NCBI RefSeq assembly: GCF_000156235.1
Contig: NZ_DS996817.1
Span: forward strand, 1-64,000
Reading direction: 5' to 3'
DNA: 64,000 nucleotides
DNA from: Pseudovibrio sp000156235
GTDB lineage: Bacteria > Pseudomonadota > Alphaproteobacteria > Rhizobiales > Stappiaceae
This document shows positions 38,586 to 47,578 of this stretch, piece after piece. The notes beneath the pieces were generated by a model. It did not search any database. It saw only the letters and a program-made list of their open reading frames with translations, and was not told the origin of the DNA. Position numbers and translations under genes: made by a program. The stretch's first letter is position 1. The number at the start of each line of letters is the position of its first letter.

Positions 38586-39392
38586 ATGTATCGGGAGCGT
38601 CAGTCCACTGTTGGAACCCTAAGGGAGAAGGTTTCCATGCACACTGTTATTATTGGTGATCCACATCCGGCATTTTCCAGAGCACTTGCGAGCATCTACT
38701 CAAATGAGTGCCACGGCGTAAATGTACTTGTGACGAAGAGCTTTTCCGAGTTGCAGACTTGGGTAGAACTTCACCCTTCCGCAGTGGTACTTGTGAACCC
38801 TCGGATGAAGGGGGCACCAGGTCTCAGCACAGCGTCTACGCTTCTGGAGACCTATGAGATTTCCAGCCTTGTTATGTTGCTTGAGCAGGATAACCCGGGC
38901 CTTTCCGAATACTTCATTGCTCGCGGCGCAACCGCAGCAGTGCCTAAAACCGCTGACTTCTCAGTGTTCAAGGCTGTTTTGACCGGTGGCACCGTTGAAG
39001 TGACAACTGAAGCAGAAGATGCGCAGAACGCGTTTGGCATCGACTTCTATGAAGGTCTTGCGAACCTGACACGCCGTCAGGCCACCATTTTGACCTATCT
39101 GAAAGAAGGCAAGCTGAACAAGCAGATCGCGCATGAGCTCGGCATCTCCGAAGCGACCGTGAAGCATCACGTTTCTGCGCTGCTGAGCACTCTCGGCTTC
39201 TATTCCCGCTCTCAGCTGGTGGCCATGATCAACGAGCTTGGCATCAACGTGGATTATCGTGGTGGCAACCGTAAAGCGGCCCGCGCGAAGACCAACTCAC
39301 GTCGTGTGGCCAATGGCTACAAGATCGCCGGTGCCGGCGCTGGTGTGACACCAGCTTCCGCGCTGCAGCCGACATATGTTGCGGCTCCTTAA
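38586..39392 (+). CDS. LuxR-type regulator with degenerate receiver domain
   Basis: A 268-residue protein of NarL/FixJ layout. The receiver-like domain (19-135) has PHPAF in place of the acidic pair, Asn71 (VVLVNPRMKG) where the phosphate-accepting Asp should be, and a conserved Lys121 (AAVPKTAD). The LuxR helix-turn-helix follows (about 160-215, LTRRQATILTYLKEGKLNKQIAHELGISEATVKHHVSALL). A basic, alanine-rich tail ends the protein. The lost Asp means it probably does not use a sensor kinase. GGAGGAG precedes the ATG at 38586; a second ATG at 38637 is also possible. Confidence 0.85.
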   Translation: MYRERQSTVGTLREKVSMHTVIIGDPHPAFSRALASIYSNECHGVNVLVTKSFSELQTWVELHPSAVVLVNPRMKGAPGLSTASTLLETYEISSLVMLLEQDNPGLSEYFIARGATAAVPKTADFSVFKAVLTGGTVEVTTEAEDAQNAFGIDFYEGLANLTRRQATILTYLKEGKLNKQIAHELGISEATVKHHVSALLSTLGFYSRSQLVAMINELGINVDYRGGNRKAARAKTNSRRVANGYKIAGAGAGVTPASALQPTYVAAP

Positions 39393-39461
39393 ACCAAACT
39401 GACACACCCTGTGGCGAGAATGTCGCTCCCTCGCCGCAGTGTATTCTCCTTCCTTTTGCGG

Positions 39462-39506
39462 GCGTTACAGCAACGACAAGTCCAACAGTTGACGTTGCTG
39501 TAGCGC
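39462..39506 (+). terminator. Long hairpin after the LuxR-type gene
   Basis: GCG-T-TACAGCAACG and CGTTGCTGTA-G-CGC form a 13-bp stem with one mismatch and a 17-base loop. There is no clean T-run. It may be a terminator or a processed RNA end. Confidence 0.45.
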
Positions 39507-39646
39507 TCTTGCCACAGCAAGCAGATTGTTTCTTCAGATTGACTGTTTGCGCTCTATACGCACTTGCCGTTACGTTAATTTTTCCTCATTATTGATTTTG
39601 CAGGCTCCCAAGGCCGGGCTTCAATCTTTAAGAGGACTAGGAAACT

Positions 39647-40399
39647 GTGCAGCCAAGCGATTTTGCCAGTTTGAGCGACCTTGAGGTCATTTGGAGCGAT
39701 CACGGCGGAACCTGTCCGATCCCCACACGCACCCTTGTTGCTTCCGATTTGCTGTTGAGCATTGGCCCTTCACCTGACAGAGAGTTTGATCAGACGTTTC
39801 AACGCATTTCCGGCGCACTTGTGCTTGCCTATGGAGATCCGCTGTACAACGGTGGTCTGCGGATTGTTGATGAGGTTGCTGAGCCAGAGCAAAGCCAGTT
39901 GAGCCTTGTGTTTTCCTCCAAGCACCAAGGGCATTTCAACACGGTCAGCCATGAAGCCTTCTACAACAATGAGAACGCGCTTTATGTGCCGTTCCGCAAT
40001 CTCAGCGAAGTGCATCCGGAAGATGATATTGAAAGCCTGTTTGGAGACTATTCACCAGGCATCTTCCTCAGATATGTGGTGAGCGAGCGTACGCGTTCAT
40101 TCCCAGATATGCTGGCGCGGCTTGCTGAGCGAGCGACTGGATTACAGGTGTGCAGCAAAAACCGGTCTTTGCTGTTCTCCAGCCTGTCAGAGCTTCGGCG
40201 TAAGTTGCCGAGTGATCTCATTCTGGTTGATGGAAGTGGGTTTGGTGGACAGCCAGCTTCACGGCAGCAGAAGAAGCCCCTGCTCTACACGACCAACTGG
40301 ATTTCCCGAGAACTGATTGAACCGTCAGAGCTGCATCACACCGAAAGTGAGGTGCCAAGTCTGTTTGATCTTAGGCGCCGGTTCTCACTCAGCTCCTGA
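39647..40399 (+). CDS. Conserved hypothetical protein
   Basis: A 250-residue soluble protein that I do not recognise. It starts with GTG after AGGA. It lacks a signal peptide and membrane segments, is acidic in the middle and basic near residue 220. A mixed alpha/beta pattern is suggested by the alternation of hydrophobic strands (GALVLAYGDPLYNGGLRIVDEV) and helices. Its 3' end overlaps the converging zur gene by 15 bases. Codon use matches the neighbours, so the gene appears real. Confidence 0.65.
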   Translation: MQPSDFASLSDLEVIWSDHGGTCPIPTRTLVASDLLLSIGPSPDREFDQTFQRISGALVLAYGDPLYNGGLRIVDEVAEPEQSQLSLVFSSKHQGHFNTVSHEAFYNNENALYVPFRNLSEVHPEDDIESLFGDYSPGIFLRYVVSERTRSFPDMLARLAERATGLQVCSKNRSLLFSSLSELRRKLPSDLILVDGSGFGGQPASRQQKKPLLYTTNWISRELIEPSELHHTESEVPSLFDLRRRFSLSS

Positions 40400-40810
40400 G
40401 GTGTCTTCCGACTTTTCCTGACAAGAAGCGCAAGTGCCTTTGATCTCGATGGAGGTTGATTTGGCATCAAAGCCGTTTGCGCTGGCCCAGCCGCTCAGGA
40501 TTTCAGCCACATCATTATCCGCAAACTCCAAAGCTTTGCCGCAGGTTTCGCAGATGGCGAAGCCAACCATCTCAACTGCGTGGCAAGCTGGGTGAGCACA
40601 GGCAACAAAAGCGTTCATGCTCTCAAGGCGATGCACCAAGCCAAGGCCGATTAGTTTGTCGAGCGCACGATAGACCTGCAATGGTGCGCGAAGTCCCTCA
40701 GTCCGGAGCTGGTCCAGAATAGAGTATGCGCTCATCGGCGCATCTGAAGCACACAGCAGATCCAGAACCAGACGCTGATTTTTCGTGAGCTTCACTTCTG
40801 CAGTTGCCAT
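40385..40810 (-). CDS. zur: Zinc uptake regulator (Fur family)
   Basis: A 141-residue Fur-family metalloregulator. The N-terminal winged helix has KNQRLVLDLLCASDAPMSAYSILDQLRTEGLRAPLQVYRALDKLIGLGLVHRL. The Zn sites are shown by ACAHPACHAVEMVGFAICETCG and the C-terminal CASCQE, four cysteines in two pairs as in structural-zinc Zur. Neighbouring znuB and znuC make Zur the best call among Fur paralogues. The ATG at 40810 was chosen; an in-frame GTG lies 15 bases earlier. With zinc bound it should repress zinc uptake genes. Confidence 0.88.
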   Translation of the reverse strand: MATAEVKLTKNQRLVLDLLCASDAPMSAYSILDQLRTEGLRAPLQVYRALDKLIGLGLVHRLESMNAFVACAHPACHAVEMVGFAICETCGKALEFADNDVAEILSGWASANGFDAKSTSIEIKGTCASCQEKSEDTSGAE

Positions 40811-40826
40811 TGCCACTTCTTTCACC

Positions 40827-41642
40827 CTATTGCCCTCGCTCCTTTCCCAATACCCCGTTTAGGAGGCGAGATGCAAACAATGATAGCAAAAATAAACAGA
40901 GGCTGGCCACGACGATAGACGGACCTGAAGCGCTGTCGAACTGCAATGAGCCTTCCAGCCCCAGAACAACACTCGCAACCCCAATGACTGAGGATGCGAC
41001 CGCCATTTGCTCTGGTGTTCTTGCGAACCAACGAGCAGTTGCTGCAGGAATGATCAGCAGAGCAGTGATGAGCAGAACACCGACGATCTTCATCGCGATG
41101 GCAATAATGGCGGCCATCATGACCATGAAGATGAGCTGCGTCAGGTCTGGATTGAAACCCTCTGCCTCTGCCAGTTCACGATTGACTGTTGAAGCCAGCA
41201 AAGGGCGCCAGAGGAAGTACATCAGGCCAAGGATGACTGCTGCGCATGCGTAAATGGCGATCACGTCTTCATTGCCAACGGCGAGAATGTCTCCGAAGAG
41301 CAGCGAGAGCAGGTCAAACCGCACGTGGCTCATAAAGGCGATCAGCACCATACCGAGCGCCAGAGCGGAGTGAGAAAGCAATCCCAGCAGCGCATCTGTT
41401 GAAAGCGAGCCTCGCTTTTGCAGGATGAGCAAGCACAAGGAAACCGTGACCGTAACGGCGAGCACACCGAGCATAAGGTTGATGTTCAAAAGGAATGCCA
41501 GCGCAACACCCAGCAATGCAGAGTGGGACATGGTATCGCCAAAATAGGCCATACGACGCCAGACAACGAAGCAACCAAGCGGGCCAGCGACCAGGGCCAG
41601 ACCAATGCCTGCGAGCATGGCTCTGAGAATGAAATCATCCAT
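40827..41642 (-). CDS. znuB: Zinc ABC transporter permease
   Basis: A 271-residue ABC-3 type permease with about eight helices, importing Zn2+ from the periplasm. The family text MAYFGDTMSHSALLGVALAFLL is near 31-52, and the loop EGFNPDLTQLIFMVMMA that contacts the ATPase is near 166-182. The start at 41642 overlaps the znuC stop by eight bases, so translation is coupled. The zur gene lies 17 bases downstream, giving the order znuC-znuB-zur. Confidence 0.92.
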   Translation of the reverse strand: MDDFILRAMLAGIGLALVAGPLGCFVVWRRMAYFGDTMSHSALLGVALAFLLNINLMLGVLAVTVTVSLCLLILQKRGSLSTDALLGLLSHSALALGMVLIAFMSHVRFDLLSLLFGDILAVGNEDVIAIYACAAVILGLMYFLWRPLLASTVNRELAEAEGFNPDLTQLIFMVMMAAIIAIAMKIVGVLLITALLIIPAATARWFARTPEQMAVASSVIGVASVVLGLEGSLQFDSASGPSIVVASLCLFLLSLFASRLLNGVLGKERGQ

Positions 41643-42402
41643 GATTGCAGCAGTCTCCCGAGTTCCCCTTGGATGGAACGATTGTGCCGTCAGCTTTGTG
41701 GCTGTGGTCGTGATGATGGTGGTAGATCGCCAAAGACTGGGACGCCGGATCACCAAACAGCTGCTTATACGCATCTGAGGCGGCGACCTGTTCTGGCGCA
41801 CCGCTGCAACATACGTGGCCGTTGAGGCAAACCACCGTATCCGTCTGCGCCATAACCACATGCAGATCGTGAGAGATGAGCAGGATACCGCAATTCAGCT
41901 CTTCACGGATTTTGAGGATCAGATTGTAAAGTGCAATCTCACCGGAGTAGTCAACGCCCTGCACAGGTTCATCCAGTACCAGAAGGTCTGGCGTGCGCAG
42001 GATTGCGCGGGCGAGCAAAGCTCTTTGGTATTCCCCACCAGACAATTGCTGTACATTGGAATCTATGAGGTGAGAGATGCCCGTCTTTTCCAGCACCGCA
42101 TCAATCTCAGCCTTCGAGGGTTTGGCTGTCAAGCTCATCAACCGGCGGACGGTGAGCGGCATAGTCCAGTCGATTGCAAGCTTTTGCGGAACGTAACCTA
42201 CCTTGAGGTTCGGCTTACGCTTGATTGATCCGGCATCTGCTTTCAGCACGCCCAGTGCCGTTTTCGCAGTTGTGCTTTTGCCAGCACCGTTTGGTCCGAT
42301 GAGCGTAACGATCTCGCCAGACTTCACATTTAATGAGACGTTCTGAATCAACCAGCGGCCTTGCCGTTTGATCCCAACTCCATCCATTTCAATCAATTGC
42401 AC
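41635..42402 (-). CDS. znuC: Zinc ABC transporter ATP-binding protein
   Basis: A 255-residue ATPase. Walker A is GPNGAGKST (36-44), the signature is LSGGEYQRALLARAIL, Walker B is LLVLDEPVQGVD, and the switch His is in LISHDLHVV. A histidine-rich stretch near the C-terminus (HHHHDHSH) is typical of zinc and manganese importers. The GTG at 42402 was chosen because GAGGTG precedes it; upstream starts lack ribosome sites. A candidate Zur box lies 54 bases upstream. The binding-protein gene znuA is not in the window. Confidence 0.92.
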   Translation of the reverse strand: MQLIEMDGVGIKRQGRWLIQNVSLNVKSGEIVTLIGPNGAGKSTTAKTALGVLKADAGSIKRKPNLKVGYVPQKLAIDWTMPLTVRRLMSLTAKPSKAEIDAVLEKTGISHLIDSNVQQLSGGEYQRALLARAILRTPDLLVLDEPVQGVDYSGEIALYNLILKIREELNCGILLISHDLHVVMAQTDTVVCLNGHVCCSGAPEQVAASDAYKQLFGDPASQSLAIYHHHHDHSHKADGTIVPSKGNSGDCCNHG

Positions 42403-42455
42403 GATAGGCACCTCAACTCGTCGCGGGCAGCACCGCGAAGGGGATGGCATTTATA

Positions 42456-42475
42456 TGTTACGTAATAATATAACA
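42456..42475. promoter_or_regulatory. Candidate Zur box
   Basis: TGTTA and TAACA arms around an A/T-rich core make a 20-bp imperfect palindrome resembling the alphaproteobacterial Zur operator. It lies just before znuC. Confidence 0.6.
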
Positions 42476-42507
42476 CAAATAAAATATTCGTTGATTTCAC
42501 AATGGCA

Positions 42508-42536
42508 CAAAAAAAGCCGGAGCAATGCCCCGGCTT
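42508..42536 (-). terminator. Terminator of the uidA-uxuR-uxuA operon
   Basis: AAGCCGG and CCGGCTT arms with a short loop, followed on the minus strand by a run of T residues. It lies 29 bases after the uxuA stop. Confidence 0.85.
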
Positions 42537-42564
42537 ATATGATGTTTGATTGCTGAAAGTTCAC

Positions 42565-43749
42565 TCAGGCTGGCTCGCGCATTGCACGGACTGCTGTTTC
42601 CACCCCGCGTAGTTCGGCCAAGCCACGCAGGCGGCCAACTGCTGGATAGCCCGGTGCAGACTTCATCTGCAGATCTGACAGCATCGCGTGGCCGTGATCC
42701 GGGCGGAACGGGATCAGATCATCCAAACCTGCTGCTTTTCTGCGCTCTTCTTCATCCACCAAAGCAGAGATCACACCAACCATGTCAACGTCACCTGTCA
42801 AGTGATCAGCCTCATGGAAGGAAAGCGGGTTCTGCTCGCGCTTGGTTGCACGCAGATGCACGAAGTGAATGCGGTCAGCAAAGCGCTTCACGATGCCTAC
42901 AAGATCATTATCAGCCCGAACACCCAGAGAGCCAGTGCAGAATGTAAAGCCGTTTTCAGGAACATCGACTGCTTTCGAAATATACTCGTAGTCAGATTCA
43001 GTGGAACACACGCGTGGCAGGCCAAGCAGTGGACGTGGCGGGTCGTCCGGGTGAATGGCCATAACAGCACCAGCTTCAGCACATACCGGAATAACTTCCT
43101 TGAGGAACAGCGCGAGGTGCTCTCTCAGCTTATCCGCATCGATGCCCTCATAGCGTTCCAGATGAGCGCGGATGTCTGCTGTGGTGTAGGACTCTTCTGA
43201 ACCTGGCAGGCCTGCGAGGATGGTTTTGACAAGACCGTCCTTATCTTCCTGCGTCATGCTTTCATATGCGGTAGTTGCGCGAGCGAGTTCTTCCTCTGAA
43301 TACTCATCCTTTGCATTTGGACGCTCGAGGATGAAGATATCGAAGGCTGTAAAGATATCCGCATCAAAGCGCAGGCATGTGGCTCCTGTTTCCAGCTCAT
43401 ACGCCAGATCGGTGCGGGTCCAGTCCAGAACGGGCATGAAGTTGTAGCAGATCTTGGTGATGCCGCAGGTCACCAGATTGCGGATGGATTGCTTATACGT
43501 CTCAATGTACTTTTGAAAGTCACCAGTGCGCGTTTTGATGTGCTCGTGTACCGGGATACTTTCAACAACAGACCAGACGAGACCTGCAGCTTCGATCTCA
43601 TCTTTGCGCTTTTGAATTTCTTCAACTGGCCATACTTCGCCATTCGGGATGTGATGGAGAGCGGTGACAATGCCCGTTGCCCCTGCCTGCCGAACATCTG
43701 CGAGAGTGACCGGATCGTGTGGGCCATACCAGCGCCAAGTCTGTTCCAT
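42565..43749 (-). CDS. uxuA: Mannonate dehydratase
   Basis: A 394-residue enzyme, the same length as Escherichia coli UxuA, converting D-mannonate to 2-keto-3-deoxy-D-gluconate. The family start TWRWYGPHDPVTLADVRQAGATGIVTALHHIPNGEVWP is intact, as is the metal-binding HPDDPP segment near 242 and FRPDHGHAML near 355. The ATG at 43749 matches the family; a TTG seven codons before is the alternative. It is the last gene of the operon with uidA and the GntR regulator. Confidence 0.95.
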   Translation of the reverse strand: MEQTWRWYGPHDPVTLADVRQAGATGIVTALHHIPNGEVWPVEEIQKRKDEIEAAGLVWSVVESIPVHEHIKTRTGDFQKYIETYKQSIRNLVTCGITKICYNFMPVLDWTRTDLAYELETGATCLRFDADIFTAFDIFILERPNAKDEYSEEELARATTAYESMTQEDKDGLVKTILAGLPGSEESYTTADIRAHLERYEGIDADKLREHLALFLKEVIPVCAEAGAVMAIHPDDPPRPLLGLPRVCSTESDYEYISKAVDVPENGFTFCTGSLGVRADNDLVGIVKRFADRIHFVHLRATKREQNPLSFHEADHLTGDVDMVGVISALVDEEERRKAAGLDDLIPFRPDHGHAMLSDLQMKSAPGYPAVGRLRGLAELRGVETAVRAMREPA

Positions 43750-43808
43750 GTTTAGCTCTTTGCTTTTCAAATTTTGGGGCCTGAGCCCGGTTTAACATTT
43801 CATGTCGG

Positions 43809-44573
43809 TTATTTTTTGAGATCGTTCACCGCGGCCAGCGGGTCCGTATCAAACAGGTACGCATCGAATGACGGATCATCGACGTCAGAAAGTTCCAGCA
43901 GTGTCATGCGCACATTCTCAAGATGCTGCCACATGGCTTGCCGGGCCATTTGCGGATCGCGGCATTGCAGTGCTGTCAGGATTGCCTGGTGATCGTCCAG
44001 CCACTTCTTCTGATAGCCTCTGTCGAAAATACGCTGGTGCAGCTGCTCCCACATGCGGGAGCGCTTGCGAAGCGTCCAAAGGTGTTCAACTGACTCAGTC
44101 AGGACCGAGTTCTGGCTCGCCTGTGCAACCAGACGGTGGAACTCTTCATCTGCCTTGTGGCTTCCTGAACCGGATTCAATTTCATCCCGCTCCTTGGCCA
44201 ATGTTTCACGCATCTGGATGATGTCGGCTTTGGTCGCCATTGTGGCGGCAAAGGCAGCGATGTTGCTTTCTAAGAGTTGGCGAGCCTGCAGCAGTTCAAA
44301 TGGGCCGATGTCCGTTTCCAGCGCACTGTCCGGCATCACATCCCCCGGGAGGCGGAGAACATAAGTACCTGACCCTTTGCGCACATCCACGAGTCCCTGC
44401 ACTTCGAGCATGATCATGGCATCTCTGACCAATGACCGGCTCACGCCCAGATCCTCAGAAATCTTGCGCTCTGTGGGGAGCTTGTCACCAATGGCAAAGG
44501 CACCGTTCGCCAAATCGCGAACCAGCTCTTCTGCCACATCCTGATAACGTCTTCTGTTCGGGTCTAATGTCAT
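43809..44573 (-). CDS. uxuR: GntR/FadR-type regulator, UxuR-like
   Basis: A 254-residue regulator with the winged helix at about 8-75 (GDKLPTERKISEDLGVSRSLVRDAMIMLEVQGLVDVRKGSGTYV) and a helical FCD effector domain. It lies between beta-glucuronidase and mannonate dehydratase genes, which makes a hexuronate-responsive repressor likely. UxuR and ExuR bind palindromes of the form ATTGGT-ACCAAT, and such sites are present in the divergent spacer to the right. The spacing to uidA is 13 bases. Confidence 0.85.
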   Translation of the reverse strand: MTLDPNRRRYQDVAEELVRDLANGAFAIGDKLPTERKISEDLGVSRSLVRDAMIMLEVQGLVDVRKGSGTYVLRLPGDVMPDSALETDIGPFELLQARQLLESNIAAFAATMATKADIIQMRETLAKERDEIESGSGSHKADEEFHRLVAQASQNSVLTESVEHLWTLRKRSRMWEQLHQRIFDRGYQKKWLDDHQAILTALQCRDPQMARQAMWQHLENVRMTLLELSDVDDPSFDAYLFDTDPLAAVNDLKK

Positions 44574-44586
44574 GGTGCAATCCAGA

Positions 44587-46386
44587 TCAGTTTTTCGCTT
44601 TCAGCTCTGCATAAAAATCTGCAAGAAGTTTGAAGGCTGTTTTCTTTGTTTTCTTGTCTGAGGCTATCAGGCCTTTGCGGTTCCAGCCCTGCTGGAACAT
44701 GTTTTGTCGGCGTTCCACACGGAAATCATAGAGAATCCACGGTGAGATGCCCTTCACGAATTCTCGCTGGCGCAAGGTGGCAATCTGCTTGCGATAGACC
44801 TCGGCCATATAACTCTCGCTGAAGAAGCCCTTTTCCAACTTGCCTTCGCCGATGTAACCATCTGCGCCAGTTTCGGAGATAACAACGGGCTTACCGGGGT
44901 CGGAGTTGTCGAGGAAGTCGATCAGGTCGTCGAAGTTCTCCTCATACCAACCGTAGTATTCGTTGATGCCGATCACGTTGATGTGCTGGATCAGCCGGTC
45001 TTCGATACGGTTCTTGGTGTGGTTGACAAGGCAAGCGGCTGAGGTCAGACGCGTTGGATCCATGTCTCTCGCGGTATCAACCAAGTGCTTCATGAATGAG
45101 AGGCGCTCGTCTGTGTCCGGATTTTCGTTCCCAACAGACCAGATGACGACGGAGGCCCTGTTGCGGTCTCGCTTGATCAGCTCCTGAAGCTGGTTGCTGG
45201 CATCTTTAAGAGTGTCCGGGTTCTTGAAGTCGATCGCCCAGTAGACCGGGATCTCTTCCCAAAGCAGAATGCCTTCACGGTCTGCCATTTTAGCGGCGCG
45301 TTCATCGTGCGGGTAATGGGCGAAGCGCATGAAATTGCAGTTCAGCTCTTTGGCATGCTGGAAGCGCTGCTCCAGATCTTCATCACGCAGCACTTTGCCG
45401 GTGAACTCGTCATCTTCATGGACAGAGATACCGCGGAAGAAAATTGGTTTTCCGTTCAGGAGAACATCTGTGCCGACTTGCTCAATTTGGCGAAACCCAA
45501 TCTGATCTTCAATGCGATCTACGCCGAGAGTTGCAGATACGCTGTAAAGGCGCGGGGTTACTGGTGACCATAGTTCTGGCTTTGCTGGAATTGTCAGCTT
45601 GCCGAAGCCGTCTTCATCGACAGGGATTTCAACTTTGATGCCCAGCTCTGCTAGCTCAACAGTGACAGGTGCCTTATCTGGCCCATCCACTTGTAGCTCA
45701 ACCGCGATTTTGTCGTAGGAGCTATCAGGAACCAGATAGGCGAAGAAATCTGAGATGAGTGTCTTTGGGGTTCTGTAGAGTTCGACATCCCTGTAGATGC
45801 CACCGTAGTTGAACCAATCGGTGTTACGCATGGGCACGCGGTCGAGCGTGCGGGTGTTGTTGACACACAGCATCAACCAGTTGCGACCCTGCTTCGCATG
45901 CTTGGTAAGCTCAACGTTGAATGGGGTGGAGCCACCATAGTGGTTGCCGAGGAACTCTCCGTTGAGGAACACCTTACAATCATACTGGGCTGCCCCTACT
46001 CTCAGGAACAAGCGTTCATCCTCAGGCAGCTCGTCCAGATCCAGCGGGCGCGTGTACCATGCACTGCCTTCAAAAAAGTACCATTTGTCTTTGAGCATCG
46101 ACCAGCACGACGGCACGGGGACAGTTTCCCCTGCATAGGGATCGTAGTCGTACGGTTCTGTTTTTTCTTCCGGGGCTTCCGGTGTGAAGGAAAACCACTT
46201 CTGGCGCAGTCCTGTGTCCAGTAGGTCGACGCAGAAGTTCCACTCTCCGTTCAGCGACTCAGCCTTACGGCCACCAGTGAAGATCAAAGTGCTGCTGTTC
46301 AGGTTTTGCGTGTTGAAGGGGACGTCGTAGTCCTCATCATGCAGGCAAGCCAAGCCGTTGTCGGCACCTTCCATCCGCTCAAGCAT
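44587..46386 (-). CDS. uidA: Beta-glucuronidase (glycoside hydrolase family 2)
   Basis: A 599-residue GH2 enzyme that would release glucuronic acid from glucuronides. The domain order is sugar-binding jelly roll (about 35-200, ending in RNTDWFNYGGIYRDVEL), immunoglobulin-like domain (200-295), and TIM barrel (295-599). The acid/base Glu421 is in SVGNENPDT and the nucleophile Glu505 in VISETGADGY, close to Escherichia coli UidA Glu413 and Glu504. No signal peptide, so it acts in the cytoplasm. The ATG at 46386 was taken; a GTG one codon earlier is possible. First gene of the leftward operon. Confidence 0.93.
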   Translation of the reverse strand: MLERMEGADNGLACLHDEDYDVPFNTQNLNSSTLIFTGGRKAESLNGEWNFCVDLLDTGLRQKWFSFTPEAPEEKTEPYDYDPYAGETVPVPSCWSMLKDKWYFFEGSAWYTRPLDLDELPEDERLFLRVGAAQYDCKVFLNGEFLGNHYGGSTPFNVELTKHAKQGRNWLMLCVNNTRTLDRVPMRNTDWFNYGGIYRDVELYRTPKTLISDFFAYLVPDSSYDKIAVELQVDGPDKAPVTVELAELGIKVEIPVDEDGFGKLTIPAKPELWSPVTPRLYSVSATLGVDRIEDQIGFRQIEQVGTDVLLNGKPIFFRGISVHEDDEFTGKVLRDEDLEQRFQHAKELNCNFMRFAHYPHDERAAKMADREGILLWEEIPVYWAIDFKNPDTLKDASNQLQELIKRDRNRASVVIWSVGNENPDTDERLSFMKHLVDTARDMDPTRLTSAACLVNHTKNRIEDRLIQHINVIGINEYYGWYEENFDDLIDFLDNSDPGKPVVISETGADGYIGEGKLEKGFFSESYMAEVYRKQIATLRQREFVKGISPWILYDFRVERRQNMFQQGWNRKGLIASDKKTKKTAFKLLADFYAELKAKN

Positions 46387-47042
46387 CACTGATCCTCATT
46401 GACCAATACCGGTTTCGTCGTTCTTGGGACATCAGTCCAAGTTGGTCGACCTATTTATGCACTCTCCAGATGACAGGGAACTTTTGCTTTTGAATTGCAA
46501 ACCTCACCAACAGGACACTCTTCCACTCATTGAGCTGCGAATGGTCCTTCTGATGGTCAGCAAATCTTCTGCCATCACTCTCAACCTACTGTATTCAATA
46601 GATTAAACACCTGATTGAGAGTTTTTTCCCACTTCCTCCGGGTTTGCACATACCTTTCAGCAATCTACCAGTGGTTGGTGCTCGGGTAACCTCTTCATCT
46701 TTCTTATGAATCAAGAGAGCAGCGCCAAACCGGCAGATTTGTTGAAAGGTGAAGAAAGGAGATCAACCAAACCTCTCTCCACACATGCCACATTTCTACA
46801 AAACTGCGACATTGTCAAACCATTTTATCATATTGGTTGACCAATAATCAAAAATCAGCAATTAATTGGGAGAGAGGTAATTTAATTGGATTCATTGGAT
46901 ATCCGTAGATCTGCAGATCTCCAGCTGAAACCCTCTCACGAATTCAATAGTTCCTGAACAACCCCTCAGGAGAAATTGGTCGCCCACTGCAGATTCTTTC
47001 TGCATACTAAGCCCGCGCCCTCACCTAGATTAGGGAATTAAA
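46387..47042. promoter_or_regulatory. Divergent promoter region with two UxuR-type palindromes
   Basis: No gene is supported. ATTGGTTGACCAAT at 46832-46845 is a near-perfect palindrome, and GTTGGTCGACCTAT at 46441-46454 matches it at 11 of 14 positions. A third, partial ATTGACCAAT is at 46398-46407, just before uidA. The first site suits the rightward operon, the others the leftward one. Confidence 0.65.
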
Positions 47043-47567
47043 ATGCAAGCGCTGACCAAAATAGTTAATACGATCCTGAAGGCCGTCACCGTGTCGGTTT
47101 TTGTGGTGCTCGTGGTGTGTGTGGTTTGGCAGGTTTTCTCGAGATACGTTCTTGGAACCCCAAGCACCGTGACCGATGAACTCGCTCGTTTCATGTTTAT
47201 GTGGATCGGCCTGATTGGTGCGGCCTATACGCTCGGAATGCGAAGACACCTGGCAATTGATCTGCTGACCGGCTCTCTGACCGGCAAACGGAAACTGCTT
47301 TCAGATTACTTCATCGTTCTGGCAATCGCCTTCTTCTCTGGTATCGTCATGCTTTATGGCGGCGGGCAACTGGTTATGAAGACGCTCGCCAACGGGCAAG
47401 TCTCTCCCGCTCTCCGCGTTCCAATGGGCTACATCTACGCAGCCATCCCGTTCTCTGGCGGCATCATGCTGTTCTACTGCGTTGAGTTCTTCCTTGGTCT
47501 TGTTAACGGCACAGGTACAGGTCCAAACGACCAGATGCCTGACGCTGCTGATACTGCTGCTAAATAA
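47043..47567 (+). CDS. TRAP transporter small permease (DctQ type)
   Basis: A 174-residue membrane protein with four helices, the small subunit of a tripartite ATP-independent transporter. The conserved VVWQVFSRYVLGTPSTVTDELARFMFMWIGLIGAAYTLGMRRHLAIDLL motif is at about 27-75. TRAP systems take up organic acids, including uronates, using a sodium gradient. The large subunit follows 11 bases downstream. A DctP-type binding protein gene, expected beside it, is not found. Confidence 0.92.
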   Translation: MQALTKIVNTILKAVTVSVFVVLVVCVVWQVFSRYVLGTPSTVTDELARFMFMWIGLIGAAYTLGMRRHLAIDLLTGSLTGKRKLLSDYFIVLAIAFFSGIVMLYGGGQLVMKTLANGQVSPALRVPMGYIYAAIPFSGGIMLFYCVEFFLGLVNGTGTGPNDQMPDAADTAAK

Positions 47568-47578
47568 GAGTAAGTCTG

